A stretch of 64,000 bases of DNA from Citrobacter amalonaticus Y19 (lineage in GTDB: Bacteria; Pseudomonadota; Gammaproteobacteria; Enterobacterales; Enterobacteriaceae), in assembly GCF_000981805.1 (NCBI RefSeq), contig NZ_CP011132.1, positions 1,550,001 to 1,614,000 on the forward strand, in the 5' to 3' direction. Within the stretch, counting starts at the first letter, position 1. Each line of letters opens with the position of its first letter. The notes under the pieces were generated by a model that saw nothing but the letters and a program-made list of their open reading frames with translations, made no database searches and was not told the DNA's origin. The translations under genes were made by a program, and so were the position numbers. Shown piece by piece: positions 43,614-53,215 of the stretch.

Positions 43614-44490
43614 GATGATCCTCCTCCTCATCGTCCACTTCCTTGTTCGGGCCAATACCGATGTAGTGATAGATAAGCCCGGCAAAGGTGGCGATAAATC
43701 CGGCGGCCGCCAGTGGCTTCAGCGCCCCTTTCCACAGATTGATAGACGTGTCGACTTTCGGTTCGTTTGGCAAACCGTGGTAGAGCTCCGGTTGATTCGC
43801 GTGATGCAGAACATACATCACGTGTGTGCCCCCTACGCCCTGCGGGTTGTAGACACCTGCATGTTCGTAGCCGCGCGCTTTCAGTTTCGCGACGCGCTGC
43901 TCGCCCATTTCCAGCATCTCCTGTTTGGTGCCGAAATGAATCGCTCCGGTCGGACAGGTTTTGACACAGGCCGGTTCCTGACCGACGCTGACGCGATCGA
44001 CGCAGAGTGTACATTTATAGACGCGGTTATCCTCTTTATTGAGGCGCGGAATATTAAACGGACACCCGGCGATGCAATAGCCACAGCCAATGCAGTGCTC
44101 GGACTGGAAATCAACGATCCCGTTGGCGTACTGGATGATCGCCCCGGCAGACGGGCACGCCTTCAGGCAGCCCGGATCTTCACAGTGCATACAGCCGTCT
44201 TTTCGAATCAGCCATTCCAGCTTGCCGTTCTGTTCGGTTTCGCTAAAACGCATCACCGTCCAGGACTTAGCGCTGAGATCGGCGGGGTTGTCATACACCC
44301 CGACACAGTGCCCCACGTCATCGCGGATGTCGTTCCACTCAGAGCAGGCCACCTGGCAGGCTTTGCAGCCCACGCAGGAGGAGACGTCAATGAGCTTGGC
44401 GACCTCGGCTTTGTAATCACGCGCCTGCGGCGGCGGCGTGATCGCATTTGTTGCGGACTTTTTGATGATGTCCTGCGTTTCCAAAGACAT
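43606..44490 (-). CDS. fdnH: FdnH, iron-sulphur subunit of formate dehydrogenase-N
   Basis: Beta subunit carrying four [4Fe-4S] clusters that wire FdnG to FdnI on the periplasmic face. It is 294 residues, as in E. coli. Four cysteine groups can be read: CVGCKACQVAC, CMHCEDPGCLKAC, CIGCGYCIAGC and CTLCVDRVSVGQEPACVKTC. A single C-terminal membrane helix (GFIATFAGLIYHYIGIG) anchors it. It starts 12 bases after the fdnG stop with a G-rich ribosome site. It travels to the periplasm with Tat-exported FdnG. Confidence 0.96.
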   Translation of the reverse strand: MSLETQDIIKKSATNAITPPPQARDYKAEVAKLIDVSSCVGCKACQVACSEWNDIRDDVGHCVGVYDNPADLSAKSWTVMRFSETEQNGKLEWLIRKDGCMHCEDPGCLKACPSAGAIIQYANGIVDFQSEHCIGCGYCIAGCPFNIPRLNKEDNRVYKCTLCVDRVSVGQEPACVKTCPTGAIHFGTKQEMLEMGEQRVAKLKARGYEHAGVYNPQGVGGTHVMYVLHHANQPELYHGLPNEPKVDTSINLWKGALKPLAAAGFIATFAGLIYHYIGIGPNKEVDDEEEDHHE

Positions 44491-44502
44491 ATGCTCGCCC
44501 CC

Positions 44503-47500
44503 TTACGCCTTCTCGATGTTAACTAAAAACGCTTTGTACTCCGGCGTTTGTGAGTTTGCGTCACCGACGTTTGGCGTCAGGGTGTTGGCGATATAGCCTT
44601 TGCGCGCCACCCCTTCAAAACCCCAGTGCAACGGGATCCCGACGGTTTCAACCTGCTGACCGTTGACGTGCAGCGTACGCAGACGACGCGTGACCACCGC
44701 AACCGCACGAATGAATCCGCGCTTGCTGGTCACCGTCACGTAGTCGCCATTGCCAATTCCTTTGGCGGCGGCCAGCGTTTCGCTGATCTCCACAAACTGT
44801 TCCGGCTGCGCGATGGCGTTCAGCAGCGCGTGCTTGGTCCAGGTGTGGAAGTGCTCGGTCAGACGATAGGTCGTTCCGACATACGGGAACGCGTCCTTTT
44901 TCCCTAAGCGCTGCACGTCATCTTCATAGATGCGTACGACCGGGCTGGACACCACGTTCGGATGCAGCGGGTTGGTTCCGAGCGGTGTTTCCATCGGCTC
45001 GTAGTGTTCCGGGAACGGACCTTCTGCCAGCTTATCAAGGGCAAACAGACGCCCTAACCCTTCCGGCTGCATGATAAACGGCCCGGTTGCGCTGCCCGGA
45101 GGCGCGGTGTTGAAGTCCGGGATATCGTTACCCGTCCATTTCGCCCCGTCCCACTGGATAAGCATCCGTTTCGCATCCCACGGCTTCCCGTTAATATCCG
45201 CAGAGGCGCGGTTATACAGCACGCGACGGTTCAGCGGCCATGCCCATGCCCAGCCCAGCGTGTTGCCAAGCCCTGACGGGTCGGCGTTATCGCGGTTGGC
45301 CATCTGGTTGCCCTTCTCCGTCCAACTACCGGTGTAGATCCAGCAGGAAGACGAGGTTGTCCCGTCATCACGCAGTTGTGCAAAGCTGGTGAGAAGTTGC
45401 CCTTTCTTCGCAATCAGAACGCCACTGCCGTCATAGAGATCGGCCAGCGCATAGCCGTTGTTCTCCTTCGCCACTTCTTCTGACTCTGGATGATCCGGCT
45501 GTTTGTAGTCCCAGCGCATTTTCAGCAGCGGTTCCACGCCTTTACCACCCTCTGTGCGATACATCTCGCGCAGACGATGGAAAAGCCCGGCCAGAATTTC
45601 GCCGTCGTTACGCGCTTCACCCGGCGCATCCTGACCTTTCCAGTGCCACTGCAGCCAGCGTCCGGAGTTGGCGATGGAACCATCTTCTTCGGCAAAACAG
45701 GTGGACGGCAGGCGGAACACTTCGGTCTGAATCGATGCCGGATCAACATCGTTCGACTCACCGTGGTTCTGCCAGAACGTTGAGGTTTCAGTCACCAGCG
45801 GATCGATAACCACCATGTACTTCAGCTTACTCAGGCTGCGAACCACTTTGTTTTTGTCCGGGAAGGACGCCACCGGGTTGAAGCCCTGACAGATATAGCC
45901 GGTGACTTTCCCGCTATCCATCATGTTGAAGTATTTGATGACGTCGTAGGCCTGATCCCATTTCGGCAGCCAGTCAAAGCCCCAGTCATTTTCTTTGCGT
46001 GCATCATCGCCGTAGAACGATTTCATCAGGCTGACGGCGAACTTCGGATAGTTGCTCCAGTAGTTCACCTGATCCGCCAGTGTGGCCTTCGGCGTGTTGG
46101 CGTTAAGCCAGGTCTGCCAGTCGCTCTGTTTTTCTGACGGCAGCGTCAGATAACCCGGCAGACTGGTTGAGAGCAGACCTAAGTCGGTTAAGCCCTGAAT
46201 GTTGGAGTGACCGCGCAGCGCGTTAACGCCGCCGCCTGCCATCCCCATGTTGCCGAGCAGCAACTGGATCATCGCCATTGTACGGATGTTCTGCGCCCCG
46301 ACCGTATGTTGCGTCCAGCCCAGCGCATACAGGAACGTAGTGGTACGATCCGCTGCACTGGTGGAGGCCAGTACGTCACACACTTTCAGGAAGTCAGCTT
46401 TCGGTGTCCCACAGATGTTCTCTACCACCTCCGGCGTATAGCGGGAAACGTGCTGTTTCAGCAGATTCCATACGCAGCGTGGATGTGACAGGGTTTCATC
46501 GCGTCTGGCATAGCCGTTTTCATCGAACTGGTAGTTCCAGGACGACTTATCGTACTGCCGTTTTTCCGCGTCATAACCGCTGAATAAACCGTCATCAAAG
46601 GTAAAATCATCCCGCACCAGCAGGCTGGCGTTGGTGTAATGCCTGACGTATTCGGCATTAATTTTGTTATTTTCAATCAGATACCGCAGCACGCCAGACA
46701 GGAACGTAATGTCCGTGCCGGAGCGAATCGGCGCATAAATATCGGCAACCGAGGCGGTACGGGTGAAACGGGGATCGACAACAATCAACGTGGCGTCATT
46801 GTTGTTCTTCGCTTCCATCGCCCAGCGGAATCCCACTGGATGGGCTTCAGCGGCGTTACCGCCCATCACCATCACGACGTTCGCGTTTTTGATATCAACC
46901 CAGTGGTTGGTCATCGCACCGCGACCAAATGTTGGAGCAAGACTTGCTACCGTTGGTCCGTGTCAGACGCGTGCCTGGTTGTCTACTGCCAGCATGCCGA
47001 GTGAGCGCACAAATTTTTGCGTCAACATGCCGGTTTCATTACTGGCGGCGGAGGCGCAGAGCATCCCCGTGGAAAGCCAGCGGTTTACCGTTACGCCCTG
47101 TTCATTTTTCTCGATAAAGTTGGCATCACGGTCGGCCTTCATCAGTTTAGCAATGCGGGTGAGTGCCTCATCCCAGCTAATGCGCTGCCATTTGTTGGAA
47201 CCTGGCGCGCGATATTCCGGGTAACGCAGGCGATTTTCGCTATGGATGTAATCCAGCAGACCGGCACCCTTCGGACACAATGCGCCACGGCTCACCGGAT
47301 GATCCGGATCCCCTTCGATATGATAAAGCGCTTCTTTGGCGTTTTTTGCTCCATCTCCCAGGCTATACATTAATAGCCCGCAACCTACGGAACAGTATGT
47401 GCAGGTGTTTCGGATCTCTTTCGCGCGCAACAGCTTATAATTTCGCGATTGAGCCAGTGCCATTTTGGGGGTAAATCCCAATGCAGCAACCGTTGTTCCA

Positions 47501-47550
47501 GCCATACCGCCCGCGCAGATTTTAAAAAACTTTCTGCGGCTGACGTTCAT
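44503..47550 (-). CDS. fdnG: FdnG, selenocysteine-containing formate dehydrogenase-N
   Basis: Catalytic alpha subunit that oxidises formate to CO2 with a molybdopterin cofactor; periplasmic. The gene reads through an in-frame TGA at 46963-46965 (minus strand) that encodes selenocysteine 196, directly after NQARV and before HGPTVAS, the active-site position in E. coli. The full product is 1015 residues. The twin-arginine signal is SRRKFFK and the [4Fe-4S] cysteines are 50, 53, 57 and 92. It is first of fdnGHI. A SECIS hairpin follows the TGA, and FNR and NarL sites lie upstream, so expression needs anaerobiosis and nitrate. It looks like two ORFs split by a stop, but it is one intact gene. Confidence 0.97.
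46923..46965 (-). other. SECIS element of fdnG
   Basis: From the TGA, the minus strand folds with an outer stem GACCAA / TTGGTC and an apical stem AGCAA / TTGCT with a GTC loop, the arrangement that recruits SelB with Sec-tRNA in E. coli fdnG. It lies wholly within the coding region, as bacterial SECIS elements do. Confidence 0.88.
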
Positions 47551-47616
47551 TGCTTTCCCTCTTTTTCCAGAGTTGTCATGTCGCCGAGGAAACTAACAGC
47601 AATACCCTTATTTTTT

Positions 47617-47630
47617 TTGAGTCAAATCAA
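47617..47630 (-). promoter_or_regulatory. FNR box of fdnG promoter
   Basis: TTGAG-TCAA-ATCAA, one change from the FNR consensus TTGAT-N4-ATCAA. Centred at 47623.5; at the usual -42.5 this puts the transcript start near 47581, ~30 bases before the fdnG ATG. Confidence 0.85.
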
Positions 47631-47677
47631 TAACGAAACGGTTCCGCTACTAAATAGTCCCAATTGTCGGTTTTATA

Positions 47678-47693
47678 TACCACTAAGGTGGTA
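47678..47693 (-). promoter_or_regulatory. NarL 7-2-7 site of fdnG promoter
   Basis: Inverted heptamers TACCACT-AA-GGTGGTA fit the NarL/NarP 7-2-7 arrangement. The centre is 62 bp from the FNR centre, exactly matching the E. coli fdnG layout (about -105 against -42.5). Confidence 0.85.
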
Positions 47694-47785
47694 ACCCCTC
47701 TCAGTATTCGCCTGGATAATTTCGCTTAAAAAGTGCTATATATTTCAGCTTCTTTTTAGACAAGGTACGGGAAACGGCAAACAGA

Positions 47786-48667
47786 ATGACGAAGAAAAAA
47801 GCAACGCTGATTGGACTTATTGCAATTGTGCTGTGGAGCACAATGGTGGGTCTGATTCGTGGCGTCAGTGAAGGGCTTGGGCCGGTCGGTGGCGCGGCGG
47901 CGATCTATTCATTAAGTGGACTGCTGCTGATATTTACCGTGGGATTTCCCAATATCCGTCGTTTCCCCGTTGGTTATTTAATCGCCGGTAGCGTGCTGTT
48001 TGTCAGTTATGAAATATGTCTGGCGTTATCGTTGGGTTATGCCGCAACACGTCATCAGGCGATTGAGGTCGGTATGGTCAACTATTTATGGCCAAGTCTG
48101 ACGGTTTTATTCGCAATTTTGTTCAATGGACAAAAAACCACCTGGATAATCGTTCCCGGCATCCTGCTCGCAATAACCGGTATCTGTTGGGTGCTGGGGG
48201 GCGAAAATGGTCTGAATCCTGGAGAAATTATCAGCAATATCACCAGCAGTCCGTTGAGCTATTTTCTCGCCTTTCTCGGCGCTTTTATCTGGGCGACCTA
48301 CTGTACCGTGACCAATAAATATGCACGAGGGTTTAATGGTATTACGGTCTTCGTTTTACTGACGGCACTCAGTTTGTGGGTTCACTATTTTCTGACGCCG
48401 CAGCCCGAAATGATGTTCAGTACACCGGTGGTGATTAAACTCCTCTCTGCCGCCCTGACGCTGGGCTTTGCTTATGCCGCCTGGAACGTGGGGATTCTGC
48501 ACGGGAATGTCACTATCATGGCGGTAGGATCGTATTTCACCCCGGTGCTGTCATCTGCGCTGGCCGCCGTGCTGCTGAGCGCCCCGCTGTCGTTCACATT
48601 CTGGCAAGGTGCCATCATGGTCTGCGTTGGTTCGCTGCTCTGCTGGTGGGCCACACGTCGCGCATAA
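47786..48667 (+). CDS. yddG: YddG, aromatic amino acid / methyl viologen exporter
   Basis: Inner-membrane exporter of the drug/metabolite (DMT, EamA) superfamily with about ten membrane segments in 293 residues. In E. coli it exports phenylalanine, tyrosine and tryptophan, and in Salmonella it contributes to paraquat export with OmpD. The start MTKKKATLIGLIAIVLWST is the usual one. It is divergent from fdnG and is followed, after ~550 bases, by the OmpD-like porin, the same neighbourhood as in Salmonella; pairing of exporter and porin across both membranes is plausible. Confidence 0.94.
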   Translation: MTKKKATLIGLIAIVLWSTMVGLIRGVSEGLGPVGGAAAIYSLSGLLLIFTVGFPNIRRFPVGYLIAGSVLFVSYEICLALSLGYAATRHQAIEVGMVNYLWPSLTVLFAILFNGQKTTWIIVPGILLAITGICWVLGGENGLNPGEIISNITSSPLSYFLAFLGAFIWATYCTVTNKYARGFNGITVFVLLTALSLWVHYFLTPQPEMMFSTPVVIKLLSAALTLGFAYAAWNVGILHGNVTIMAVGSYFTPVLSSALAAVLLSAPLSFTFWQGAIMVCVGSLLCWWATRRA

Positions 48668-49213
48668 CGCTATCACCGGGTCGCTCCCTTTTCTGGCCCG
48701 GACGTCATCCTTCACGTGACGATAAATCATCTGTCATTTTTTAGGATATTTAGTAATTGTTGGAAAATTCTTATTCGCTTTTTCTGAAGGCTCTGCCATA
48801 CCTTTATTGCAGAGCTGATTAGGATTTATTTATTTTATCTTACCGGGATATTTAATCTTTATATTTATGTTAAATTTATGCTAAGAATACGCTAAATAAT
48901 TAAAGGATTGCACGGCTTTGTAATTATTAATGCGTATATAGTACACATTGTAAATAACCCCATTTAATGACCAATTCCCTGTATATAATCCCCCTCGAAA
49001 ATATTGCATGAAAGGTTATTTTTAAGAATCTCCGCGCCTCAGATTTGCCTTAAGTAGATCTGGATCACACAAACGGAAATAATCTGCAATTAGATGAAAC
49101 TTATTATTGAATTGGTACTGCTGCGTCATTTAAAAATAGTCTGCCATTGATGAAGCAATTCGTTCAACAGTGGTTCAGGAATCACTCTAAGAAAATTATA
49201 AGGATTATTAACA
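48668..49213 (+). other. AT-rich intergenic region upstream of porin
   Basis: 546 bases with no supported gene, strongly AT-rich, presumably the porin promoter and long leader. The ribosome site ATAAGGATT lies just before the porin ATG. A weak CCGGG/CCCGG stem just after yddG may end that transcript. I could not identify regulator sites. In Salmonella the ompD leader is a target of several small RNAs; none is encoded visibly here. Confidence 0.5.
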
Positions 49214-50293
49214 ATGAAACTTAAATTAGTTGCAGTGGCAGTGACTAGCCTGTTGGCAGCAGGCGTCGTGAATGCGGCAGAAGTGTATAACAAAGACGGC
49301 AACAAACTGGATCTGTACGGTAAAGTTACCGCTCTGCACTACTTCTCTGACAATGACGGCGATGATGGCGACAAAACTTATGCGCGTCTGGGTTTCAAAG
49401 GCGAAACGCAGATTAACGATCAACTGACCGGTTTCGGCCAGTGGGAATATGAATTCAAAGGCAACAACACCGAATCCGACGGTACCAAAGGCAACAAAAC
49501 TCGTCTGGCATTTGCCGGTCTGAAATTTGGTGAATTCGGTTCTTTCGATTATGGCCGTAACTACGGTGTGGCTTACGATGTTGGTGCCTGGACCGACGTT
49601 CTGCCTGAGTTCGGTGGTGATACCTGGACTCAGACTGACAACTTTATGACTGCCCGTACCACTGGCGTTGCAACCTACCGTAACGCAGACTTCTTCGGTC
49701 TGGTTGAAGGCTGGAACTTCGCGGTTCAGTATCAGGGTAAAAACGAAAACTCCCGTAACCCGCACCAGGCGAACGGTGACGGCTACGGTCTGTCCACCAG
49801 CTATGAGTATGAAGGTTTTGCTGCAAGTGCTGCTTATGCGAAATCTGACCGTACTGACAGCCAGGTTGCTTACGGTAACAACAGCCTGAATGCTTCCGGT
49901 GACAACGCTGAAGTGTGGGCTGCTGGCCTGAAATATGATGCGAACAACATCTATCTGGCAACCACCTACTCTGAAACTCGCAACATGACTCCGTTCGGTG
50001 ATGATCATATCGCGAACAAAACTCAGAACTTTGAAGTTGTTGCTCAGTACCAGTTCGACTTCGGTCTGCGTCCGTCCCTGGCTTACCTGAAATCCAAAGC
50101 TAAAGACCTGGGTGCATGGGGCGATCAGGATGTGGTTGAATATGTTGATGTTGGCGCAACCTACTACTTCAACAAAAACATGTCTACCTATGTTGATTAC
50201 AAAATCAACCTGATCGACGAAAGCAACTTTACTCGTGCTGCTGGTGTAGGCACTGACGATATCGTTGCCGTTGGTCTGACCTATCAGTTCTAA
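49214..50293 (+). CDS. ompD: OmpD-like trimeric outer-membrane porin
   Basis: General porin of the OmpC/OmpF/OmpD family, 359 residues, with a 21-residue signal peptide ending VVNAAEVYNKDG and a 16-strand barrel ending in the assembly signal LTYQF. The constriction loop region contains PEFGGDTWTQTDNFM. Sequence and position (between yddG and smvA) point to Salmonella OmpD (nmpC) rather than OmpC or OmpF. It admits small hydrophilic solutes and, in Salmonella, cooperates in methyl viologen efflux. It has its own terminator. The symbol rests on synteny and overall likeness; paralogues are close. Confidence 0.88.
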   Translation: MKLKLVAVAVTSLLAAGVVNAAEVYNKDGNKLDLYGKVTALHYFSDNDGDDGDKTYARLGFKGETQINDQLTGFGQWEYEFKGNNTESDGTKGNKTRLAFAGLKFGEFGSFDYGRNYGVAYDVGAWTDVLPEFGGDTWTQTDNFMTARTTGVATYRNADFFGLVEGWNFAVQYQGKNENSRNPHQANGDGYGLSTSYEYEGFAASAAYAKSDRTDSQVAYGNNSLNASGDNAEVWAAGLKYDANNIYLATTYSETRNMTPFGDDHIANKTQNFEVVAQYQFDFGLRPSLAYLKSKAKDLGAWGDQDVVEYVDVGATYYFNKNMSTYVDYKINLIDESNFTRAAGVGTDDIVAVGLTYQF

Positions 50294-50319
50294 TTTTTAG
50301 AATTGCGCAGTACAAAAAG

Positions 50320-50346
50320 CCAGCCCTCGATGGGCTGGTTTTTTTT
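50320..50346 (+). terminator. terminator of porin gene
   Basis: Stem CCAGCCC / GGGCTGG followed by eight T, ~27 bases after the stop codon. Strong intrinsic terminator. Confidence 0.95.
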
Positions 50347-50379
50347 CCCCGATGTTAAACCGGCCATAAGGAGAATGCC

Positions 50380-50820
50380 GTGCAAACCTATACAGGACGT
50401 TGTCTCTGCGGGCAGAGCCATTTCACGGTCGATGTCGATTCCCTGGACGTCTATGCCTGTCACTGTACGATATGCCAGAAATGGTCTGGCGGTATCGCCA
50501 TGTATCTGGAAGCCTGTGGACAACCGATGATGGATCCCGATGCGCCTGAACCGGCTCACTTTGCGTCGTCTCCGCGCGGCGAGCGCTATTTTTGTTCCGG
50601 CTGTGGTTGCCCACTGTGGATCACGTTAACCGACACCGAGCGTTATTTTATTCCCTGGACGCTGCTCGAATTTAATGGGGTCGATCGTCGTCGTCTGATC
50701 CTTGCCGCCGAGATTTATACCGAGACACAGCCCGCGTTCTGGCAACTCACGGGGCAGTACGCCCGTCTGAGCGGAAAGGAAGTTGAAGAGCTGGATAACC
50801 GCTGCCAGTTCACCCATTGA
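50380..50820 (+). CDS. GFA-fold zinc protein
   Basis: A 146-residue protein of the GFA family (named for glutathione-dependent formaldehyde-activating enzyme), though most members have no proven activity. Two zinc-binding groups are visible: C8-x-C10 with C27-H-C29-x2-C32, and YFCSGCGCP near residues 70-80. The GTG at 50380 is the start, with AAGGAG 6 bases upstream; the nearby ATG at 50375 is in another frame. Its stop lies one base from the end of the convergent smvA, with no terminator between them. Confidence 0.85.
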   Translation: MQTYTGRCLCGQSHFTVDVDSLDVYACHCTICQKWSGGIAMYLEACGQPMMDPDAPEPAHFASSPRGERYFCSGCGCPLWITLTDTERYFIPWTLLEFNGVDRRRLILAAEIYTETQPAFWQLTGQYARLSGKEVEELDNRCQFTH

Positions 50821-50821
50821 A

Positions 50822-52309
50822 TCACTCGCGTGCGGCCTTCGACAGACTGAACCACATGCCCACCGCCAGCAGAATCAGCATACTTCCGGCACTGCTTAAT
50901 GCCACGCTGTGCGACCAGGTAAAAGCCTGCTTTGCGGCCAGCAGAAGCGGATCCGCCAGTGCCGAAGGCAGCGTCTGTGCCAGTTGTACCGCTTCACCCA
51001 TCGACGATGAGGCGCGTGCGATTTCCCCGGCATTCAGACCATCAGGCAGCGCAATCGACGCCGAAAAACTGCGGCTGAGCAACAGACCAAAGATGGCAAT
51101 CCCCAGCCCCGCGCCCAGCTCATAGGCCATCGTTTCGATCGCCCCGGCCGCTGCCGCTTTCTCTGCGGGGGCTGCTGCCATGATTGCCGCCGTTGAGGCC
51201 AACAGGGCGCTGGCCGCGCTGAATCCCAGCAGCGCCATTAACCCCCAGGCCTGGATTTGCTGGGTACTGAAGTCCGTTGCCGCCAGCCCATAGAAACTCA
51301 GGGCACTCAGCGCCATCCCGCCGGTTGCCACTTTCCGCAACCCCAGTCGCGACACCAGCATCCCGGCAATCGGCCCGCTGAATCCACTGGCGAGCATCAC
51401 TGGCAGCATGAATAACCCCGCCTGATACGGCGTTAAGCCATGAACAAACTGCAGTTCCTGCGCCATTAACAGCTCAAAACCAACCAGCGTAATCATCGCC
51501 GTCATTGCCATCACCACCCCGCTTAAGATAATGCGATGGGTGAACAGGCGCATATCAATCATGGGACGGCTCGCGGCAAGCTGAATGCGTACGAACTGCG
51601 CCAGAAGTAGCGCTCCGCTCAGCAGCGCCAGCGCAATAACGCCGGTGGCAACATGTCCTTTCAGCGCTGTCTTCGCGCTGTAGACCAGCAGCAGAATCGC
51701 GACAATCAGCATAATAGCGTGTCCCAGATTCAACGACTGATCGAGGCGTCCTGCCTGGCGCGGCACATAGCGTGCGGTGAGTGCCACCACGACCAGTACA
51801 ATCGGCACATTGATTAAGAACACAGAGCCCCAGTAAAAGTGTTCAAGCAGCAGACCGCCAACCAGCGGACCAAATGCCGCTCCGCCCGATCCCACTGCCG
51901 CCCAGACGCCAAGCGCCATGTTGCGGTGGCGCGCTTGCGAAAAGGTAGCGCGGATCCCGGCCAGCGTGGCTGGCACGATCATCGCCGCGCCAATCGCCAG
52001 AATGGCACGGGTGGCAATCAGCCAACTGGCGGTGTGTGCAAAAGCGGCGGCCAGAGACGCGAGGCCAAACAGCACCCCGCCGAGGATCAGCAAGCGTTTA
52101 AAGCCGATGCGATCGCCGAGCGCGCCCATCGGCAGTACCATCCCTGCCATCACCAGCGAGTAAATATCAATGATCCACAACAGTTCGTTGCCACTGGCGC
52201 CCAGCGTCATGCTCAGCGTGGGGGCGGCAACGTGCAGCACCGTTGCATCAATCGCAACAGGAATGTAGACCAACACAATAATCACTAACGTTAACCACTG
52301 ACGAAACAT
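50822..52309 (-). CDS. smvA: SmvA, MFS multidrug efflux pump
   Basis: Major facilitator of the DHA2 group, with 14 predicted membrane segments in 495 residues. In Salmonella it exports methyl viologen, acriflavine and other quaternary cations, and in Klebsiella it contributes to chlorhexidine and octenidine tolerance. The motif A equivalent reads GALGDRIGFKR. The ATG at 52309 has a GGGAG site upstream. It is divergent from the TetR gene smvR, and the gap holds two operator-like palindromes, so it is most likely repressed by SmvR. Confidence 0.93.
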   Translation of the reverse strand: MFRQWLTLVIIVLVYIPVAIDATVLHVAAPTLSMTLGASGNELLWIIDIYSLVMAGMVLPMGALGDRIGFKRLLILGGVLFGLASLAAAFAHTASWLIATRAILAIGAAMIVPATLAGIRATFSQARHRNMALGVWAAVGSGGAAFGPLVGGLLLEHFYWGSVFLINVPIVLVVVALTARYVPRQAGRLDQSLNLGHAIMLIVAILLLVYSAKTALKGHVATGVIALALLSGALLLAQFVRIQLAASRPMIDMRLFTHRIILSGVVMAMTAMITLVGFELLMAQELQFVHGLTPYQAGLFMLPVMLASGFSGPIAGMLVSRLGLRKVATGGMALSALSFYGLAATDFSTQQIQAWGLMALLGFSAASALLASTAAIMAAAPAEKAAAAGAIETMAYELGAGLGIAIFGLLLSRSFSASIALPDGLNAGEIARASSSMGEAVQLAQTLPSALADPLLLAAKQAFTWSHSVALSSAGSMLILLAVGMWFSLSKAARE

Positions 52310-52330
52310 AAAACTCCCTTCGAAAACAAA

Positions 52331-52383
52331 CTGGACACACGTCCAGCTTTGCCGATCCTACGGAAAATTGAACGTATGTCCAA
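52331..52383. promoter_or_regulatory. twin SmvR operator-like palindromes
   Basis: CTGGAC-ACAC-GTCCAG (52331-52346) and TTGAAC-GTAT-GTCCAA (52368-52383, one mismatch) share the core TGGAC-N4-GTCCA. They are 37 bp apart centre to centre in the smvA-smvR gap, and a TATA-like hexamer (GATACACT) follows the second. They suit a TetR dimer repressing both genes. Confidence 0.8.
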
Positions 52384-52424
52384 CTTTTTTGATACACTGC
52401 CTCTCCGGCAAGAATGGAGGTGGT

Positions 52425-53003
52425 ATGAGCTATCTGAATAAAGATGAGCGTCGCGAAGTGATATTGCAGGCGGCCATGCGCGTGGCGCTCGAAGACGGTT
52501 TTTCCGCCATGACTGTGCGGCGGATCGCCACAGAAGCGAAAGTGGCAACCGGTCAAGTTCATCACCATTTCACCTCCGCCGGAGAACTCAAATCGCAGGC
52601 CTTTGTCCGTCTTATTCGCACCCTGCTGGATGCGGAGCTCGTCTCGAAAGATGCCACCTGGCGCACGCGTCTGCACGCCACGCTGGGCAGCGATGACCGC
52701 GGATTCGAACCCTATATTAAGCTCTGGCGTGAAGCGCAGATCCTTGCGGATAAAGACCCGGAAATTAAAAGCGCCTACCTCCTCACCATGCGCATGTGGC
52801 ATGAAGAGACGGTCGCCATTATCGAAAGCGGACTCGCCGCCGGAGAGTTCACCACCACCTCGGCTCCCGCCGACATCGCCTGGCGCTTGATCGCGCTGGT
52901 GTGCGGTCTTGATGGCATGTACGTACTCGGCATTCAGGAGATGGACGATCCGGCGTTTGATCGCCATCTGGATCGCATGATTGCACTGGAGCTCTTTTCC
53001 TGA
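52425..53003 (+). CDS. smvR: SmvR, TetR-family repressor of smvA
   Basis: A 192-residue TetR-family regulator. The DNA-binding helix-turn-helix spans ~10-55 (MTVRRIATEAKVATGQVHHHF) and the rest is the ligand-binding helical domain. The ATG at 52425 has GGAGG five bases upstream and gives MSYLNKDERRE; the longer in-frame start at 52368 would fall inside the operator and is rejected. In Klebsiella and Salmonella the homolog represses smvA, and loss raises cationic biocide tolerance. The gene is intact here, so the pump should be under control. Confidence 0.92.
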   Translation: MSYLNKDERREVILQAAMRVALEDGFSAMTVRRIATEAKVATGQVHHHFTSAGELKSQAFVRLIRTLLDAELVSKDATWRTRLHATLGSDDRGFEPYIKLWREAQILADKDPEIKSAYLLTMRMWHEETVAIIESGLAAGEFTTTSAPADIAWRLIALVCGLDGMYVLGIQEMDDPAFDRHLDRMIALELFS

Positions 53004-53215
53004 ACGAATGAATGTTAACCACTTATATTTTTAATTTACATTTGGTAACACTTAAGCAACCTGTTATTCCCCCTTCACTCCGCGTGGTTGCGCATTTTTA
53101 TCTATCCTTTCATCAATATTCTTAAAAGCATCAATAAATTCCAAAAAGGGCGTATAGCGCTCTTGCGCAGACTATTTCTTTTTTTTCATGAACACATGTG
53201 CATGTGAGGGGTAAT

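Noticed and set aside
43613..43685. Longer fdnI start at 43685
   Set aside because: It would extend deep into fdnH, while 43613 matches the known N-terminus MSKSKM.
43576..44526. 316-residue plus-strand ORF over fdnH
   Set aside because: Antisense to fdnH, whose four cysteine clusters prove the other strand; no family match.
44503..47550. fdnG read as two genes or as a nonsense mutant
   Set aside because: The in-frame TGA is at the selenocysteine position and is followed by a SECIS hairpin.
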